Both the position numbers and the translations under genes were made by a program. A model generated the notes under the pieces. It worked only from the letters and a program-made list of their open reading frames with translations, did not search any database and was not told where the DNA came from. From Mnemiopsis leidyi (lineage: Eukaryota; Ctenophora; Tentaculata; Lobata; Bolinopsidae), in contig JH152744.1 of assembly GCA_000226015.1 (NCBI GenBank), positions 154,208-218,207 of the forward strand: a DNA stretch of 64,000 bases, given 5' to 3'. Below are positions 61,560-64,000 of this stretch, one piece after another. Every line of letters starts with the position of its first letter. Within the stretch, counting starts at the first letter, position 1.

Positions 61560-62246
61560 CAAGGTAACATGGGCGAAATAATGATGATGTATATTCAGTT
61601 GTATTTCATGGTTTCATTGTCTACTGCGGGATAGGTCTCAGTTATTTTTATTCAGACTTTTCTTGCAAATTCGTCTTCAATGATAAAATAAAAAGTTGAA
61701 ATTTGTATGATCAAATTTTAAGCAGTCCAAACGGAGCAAGCTAAGTCATTTTTGCAAAAGACAACAAGTTATGAAGAGCCACACTTTTATGTTATTCGCT
61801 CTAATAAACACGAACGATCCCGAAAAATGACCATGAATAACAAATTAACAAAATAACAAATTAATTATTTAACAATAAATGCAAAAGTGAAAAAAACAAA
61901 ACTATTATGAATCAACTCCATTAATGCATGTTTTTACTTTAAAAATATTAACAAATAGCAAAAATTAATCTTTTAAATTTTTTTCAACTAACCAAAAAGG
62001 TTCATATATACAGTAATCAACACATTGTCAAACGAATCTAAATTTAACCAAACACAAATTCTTCAATTAATCCGTCCTTATCTTATCCCAAAGCGCAAAG
62101 CTTTCTAGCCAGGGTGATATAATCTTAATGGACTCGAAAAGCGGGTCTCTAGCGTTTTGCAAAAATAAACTAGCTTAGGTTTAAAAAGTAAGTATTAGTA
62201 ATTTCAACACAATCAAGAATAATTATCAAGGGCAAAAATTGGTCGT
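61560..62246. other. AT-rich spacer upstream of the giant gene
   Basis: This should hold the promoter and 5' UTR of the giant gene (-) and the 3' end of the next - strand gene. No TATA box or other site can be assigned with confidence. Confidence 0.4.
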
Positions 62247-63847
62247 CTAAAGTTCTCTGTTTTCTGAGGAGCTGTTGAAAAGGAGAGCAGCGTAATTTCT
62301 GACATCTTTGTTGGGATGGGACAAACAAAGCATAACCGAGTCAGACGTCAGACCGAAAGTAGGATCACCAGATTCTGAATGTAGCGAATCAAAAATCTTA
62401 AGACAACCTAGAATTATCTGATAGTCCCTTGCTTTGTTGATAAAAGTGTCAAGAAGGGAACTGTCCAGTAGTTTCGTCAACTTAGCCTGAAATGTAAGTA
62501 ACAACTGTAGTTAAACGACTGTAGGTACAAAATAAAGCAAGTAACTAATGAAAACTGATTCAAGTTACATTTGACAAACAATGACCGTCTTCCATTGCCA
62601 TTAAAGGATTGATTATGATATTCTGCACATCACAAACTGCAATATACTAAGTCTATTGGATCGGAAGGGGTTATTGAAGCGAATTTTGAATACCGAAATT
62701 TTAAATACCGAAATACGGACTTAGATAAATGAGCTACGAAACAAACAAACCTGGCCATCTACATGAATAGAAACATTGAAGAGGAACATAAGGATTAATT
62801 TTAGAACTGAAGGAGTTTGGGAAAGTGATGGCAAAACGGACAGCACTGTAGACAGCAAGCTTTTACCAGCATCGTTCTCAATTACATAATCTCGACCATC
62901 ATCACAGGCGGTAATATCTGAAATTAGTAAATCTCTAAATCTAAAAACTTTTAATTTATACTTCCAAAAAACTGACTTCCCGTTTCATATTGAAAAGCCA
63001 ATCACTGCAGAGTCTTACTCGCTATAATGCCACATAAAGACTCGACCAGCTTCATTTCATCACTATCAGTATCGACCTTTGAGTCAGCATGAGAGAAATT
63101 GACCAGGGTTTGCTCGACTGTGTCAAGAAAGTTCTTCAAACACATCTGTAAGACAACAAGATTACTTTAGACCATCTATATAGTCAAACAGCACCTAGAA
63201 CAGGAGTTATTCTCTTTTCTCCTATTAATTAAATTCACATTTTATTGGCAGTACCTTTCATCATAGCTCTACTTTTTACTTACTGTATGAATTGTAGAGT
63301 GGGGCAGTCCTTGCTTACTCAGAGACCATAATAACCCACAACTTGAAGAACCCAACTTAGCACAATACTGAACTTCCATTGACAGTTGCTCTTTTAAACC
63401 AGCTATCATCTCCTGAGAAGTGAGATATCTGATGTTTGGAATGAGAACAGAGAAGTACTCTATCCTTAAATCATACAGTACCGATATGCAAATCCAATAT
63501 ATAGTTGCGCGCGCGAACTTTATGCCAGGGTAAGTGAGAAAAACGACTTTCTGCACCAAATTTTGTTCTCGCGCTCAACGTGTTCACCACTTATGATCGG
63601 ACAATATTTTGCCAGTATCACTCAATTAGTACTGATGTACATCTAAATTCTAATATCTCTTAAATCTTAATTCTTTGACAGGACAGCCGATAAAACATAG
63701 TCAACTCGAACCCTTTAAAACAGAAACCGTTTAAAGTTTTGAATGATGGATATGTTTGTGTGGGTTTCAGTATCAGTGTGTTTATTGAAAATTAATAACT
63801 GTTCTTTGATCTAGTCAAATTAAACTCACCTGTGCTTGGCGATGCAT
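62247..63847 (-). CDS. Armadillo-like helical protein, last five exons (5' end outside window)
   Basis: Exons in transcription order are 63830-63847 (an 18-nt micro-exon, MHRQAQ), 63284-63412, 63019-63145, 62751-62917 and 62247-62486, all with consensus splice sites and matching phases. They give 226 residues to the stop. The protein is all-helical and Leu-rich (LSTVLSVLPSLSQTPSVLK, KLTKLLDSSLLDTFINK, SHPNKDVRNYAALLFN), with the last part resembling an ARM/HEAT repeat. I do not recognise the family. Upstream exons lie beyond 64000. Confidence 0.8.
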
Positions 63848-64000
63848 CTGAAACACGAAACTTAATTGAATAGTTGATTTCGGGAAAGTTTTGGTTAATA
63901 GAAACTGCCAATAGCCACGAAATCAATCATATGGATCAAGAAAAGTAATAACAGGTGAATAAGGCCAAGCGAATAGTGAAGAGTTAAGAAACTATTTTCT
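63848..64000 (-). other. Intron of the armadillo-like gene, runs off the window
   Basis: Sequence upstream of micro-exon 63830-63847. No further exon was seen. Confidence 0.6.

Overview
The window comes from the nuclear genome of an animal, most likely an early-branching or other non-vertebrate metazoan. The evidence is a multi-exon, animal-type (type I) fatty acid synthase, an intronless rhodopsin-class GPCR inside one of its introns, an ornithine-decarboxylase-family pseudoenzyme, GT-AG introns of a few hundred to a few thousand bases, short TTAGGG-type tracts, a LINE fragment and many small inverted-repeat elements. A cnidarian-like source is my guess, not something the sequence proves. 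There are two assembly gaps (24249-24258 and 40263-40275).

Layout. 1-2380: no coding sequence recognised. 2381-22306 (+): the 3' part of fatty acid synthase, 21 exons running from the end of the ketosynthase through MAT, DH, pseudo-methyltransferase, ER, KR, ACP and thioesterase. The 5' ketosynthase exons are not in the window. One intron carries the GPCR (6495-7562, -) and another a roughly 2 kb piggyBac-like non-autonomous element (15196-17170). A 7-bp tandem duplication breaks the frame between ACP and thioesterase. 22307-25702: repeat-rich, with a foldback element and a 39-nt palindrome. 25703-28357 (-): a leucine-rich-repeat gene. 28358-37803: mostly non-coding, with one LINE reverse-transcriptase fragment near 32.0-32.8 kb and several local duplications. 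37804-41568 (+): a complete five-exon gene for a 452-residue ornithine-decarboxylase-fold protein that has lost the catalytic and PLP residues but keeps the segment matching the antizyme-binding element. This suggests an antizyme-inhibitor-like pseudoenzyme. A long TG microsatellite lies in its third intron. 42161-43424 (-): three good exons of an unrecognised gene, possibly the 3' end of the next one.

43904-61559 (-): the most striking locus. Splice-compatible exons describe a giant type I membrane protein of about 5000 residues. It has a signal peptide (exon 1), an acidic and histidine-rich repeated ectodomain (one 1.78-kb exon), fibronectin-III-like exons resembling the membrane-proximal part of receptor tyrosine phosphatases, one transmembrane helix, and a cytoplasmic tail of more than 4200 residues. 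Nearly all of the tail lies in an exon of about 12.7 kb made of several families of diverged repeats. No kinase or phosphatase domain is visible. A recent in-frame 1377-bp tandem duplication inside the tail carries a 115-bp deletion in one copy that shifts the frame. 62247-63847 (-): the last five exons of a gene for an all-helical, armadillo-like protein that continues beyond the window.

The genes do not form an operon or an obvious pathway. Fatty acid synthase and the ornithine-decarboxylase-like gene are metabolic or regulatory, and the giant membrane protein is the candidate novelty. Genome-wide themes seen here are a strong excess of the octamer TCACGTGA, minisatellites built from X-box-like GTNACC-GGYAAC palindromes, and inverted short arrays next to telomere-like tracts.
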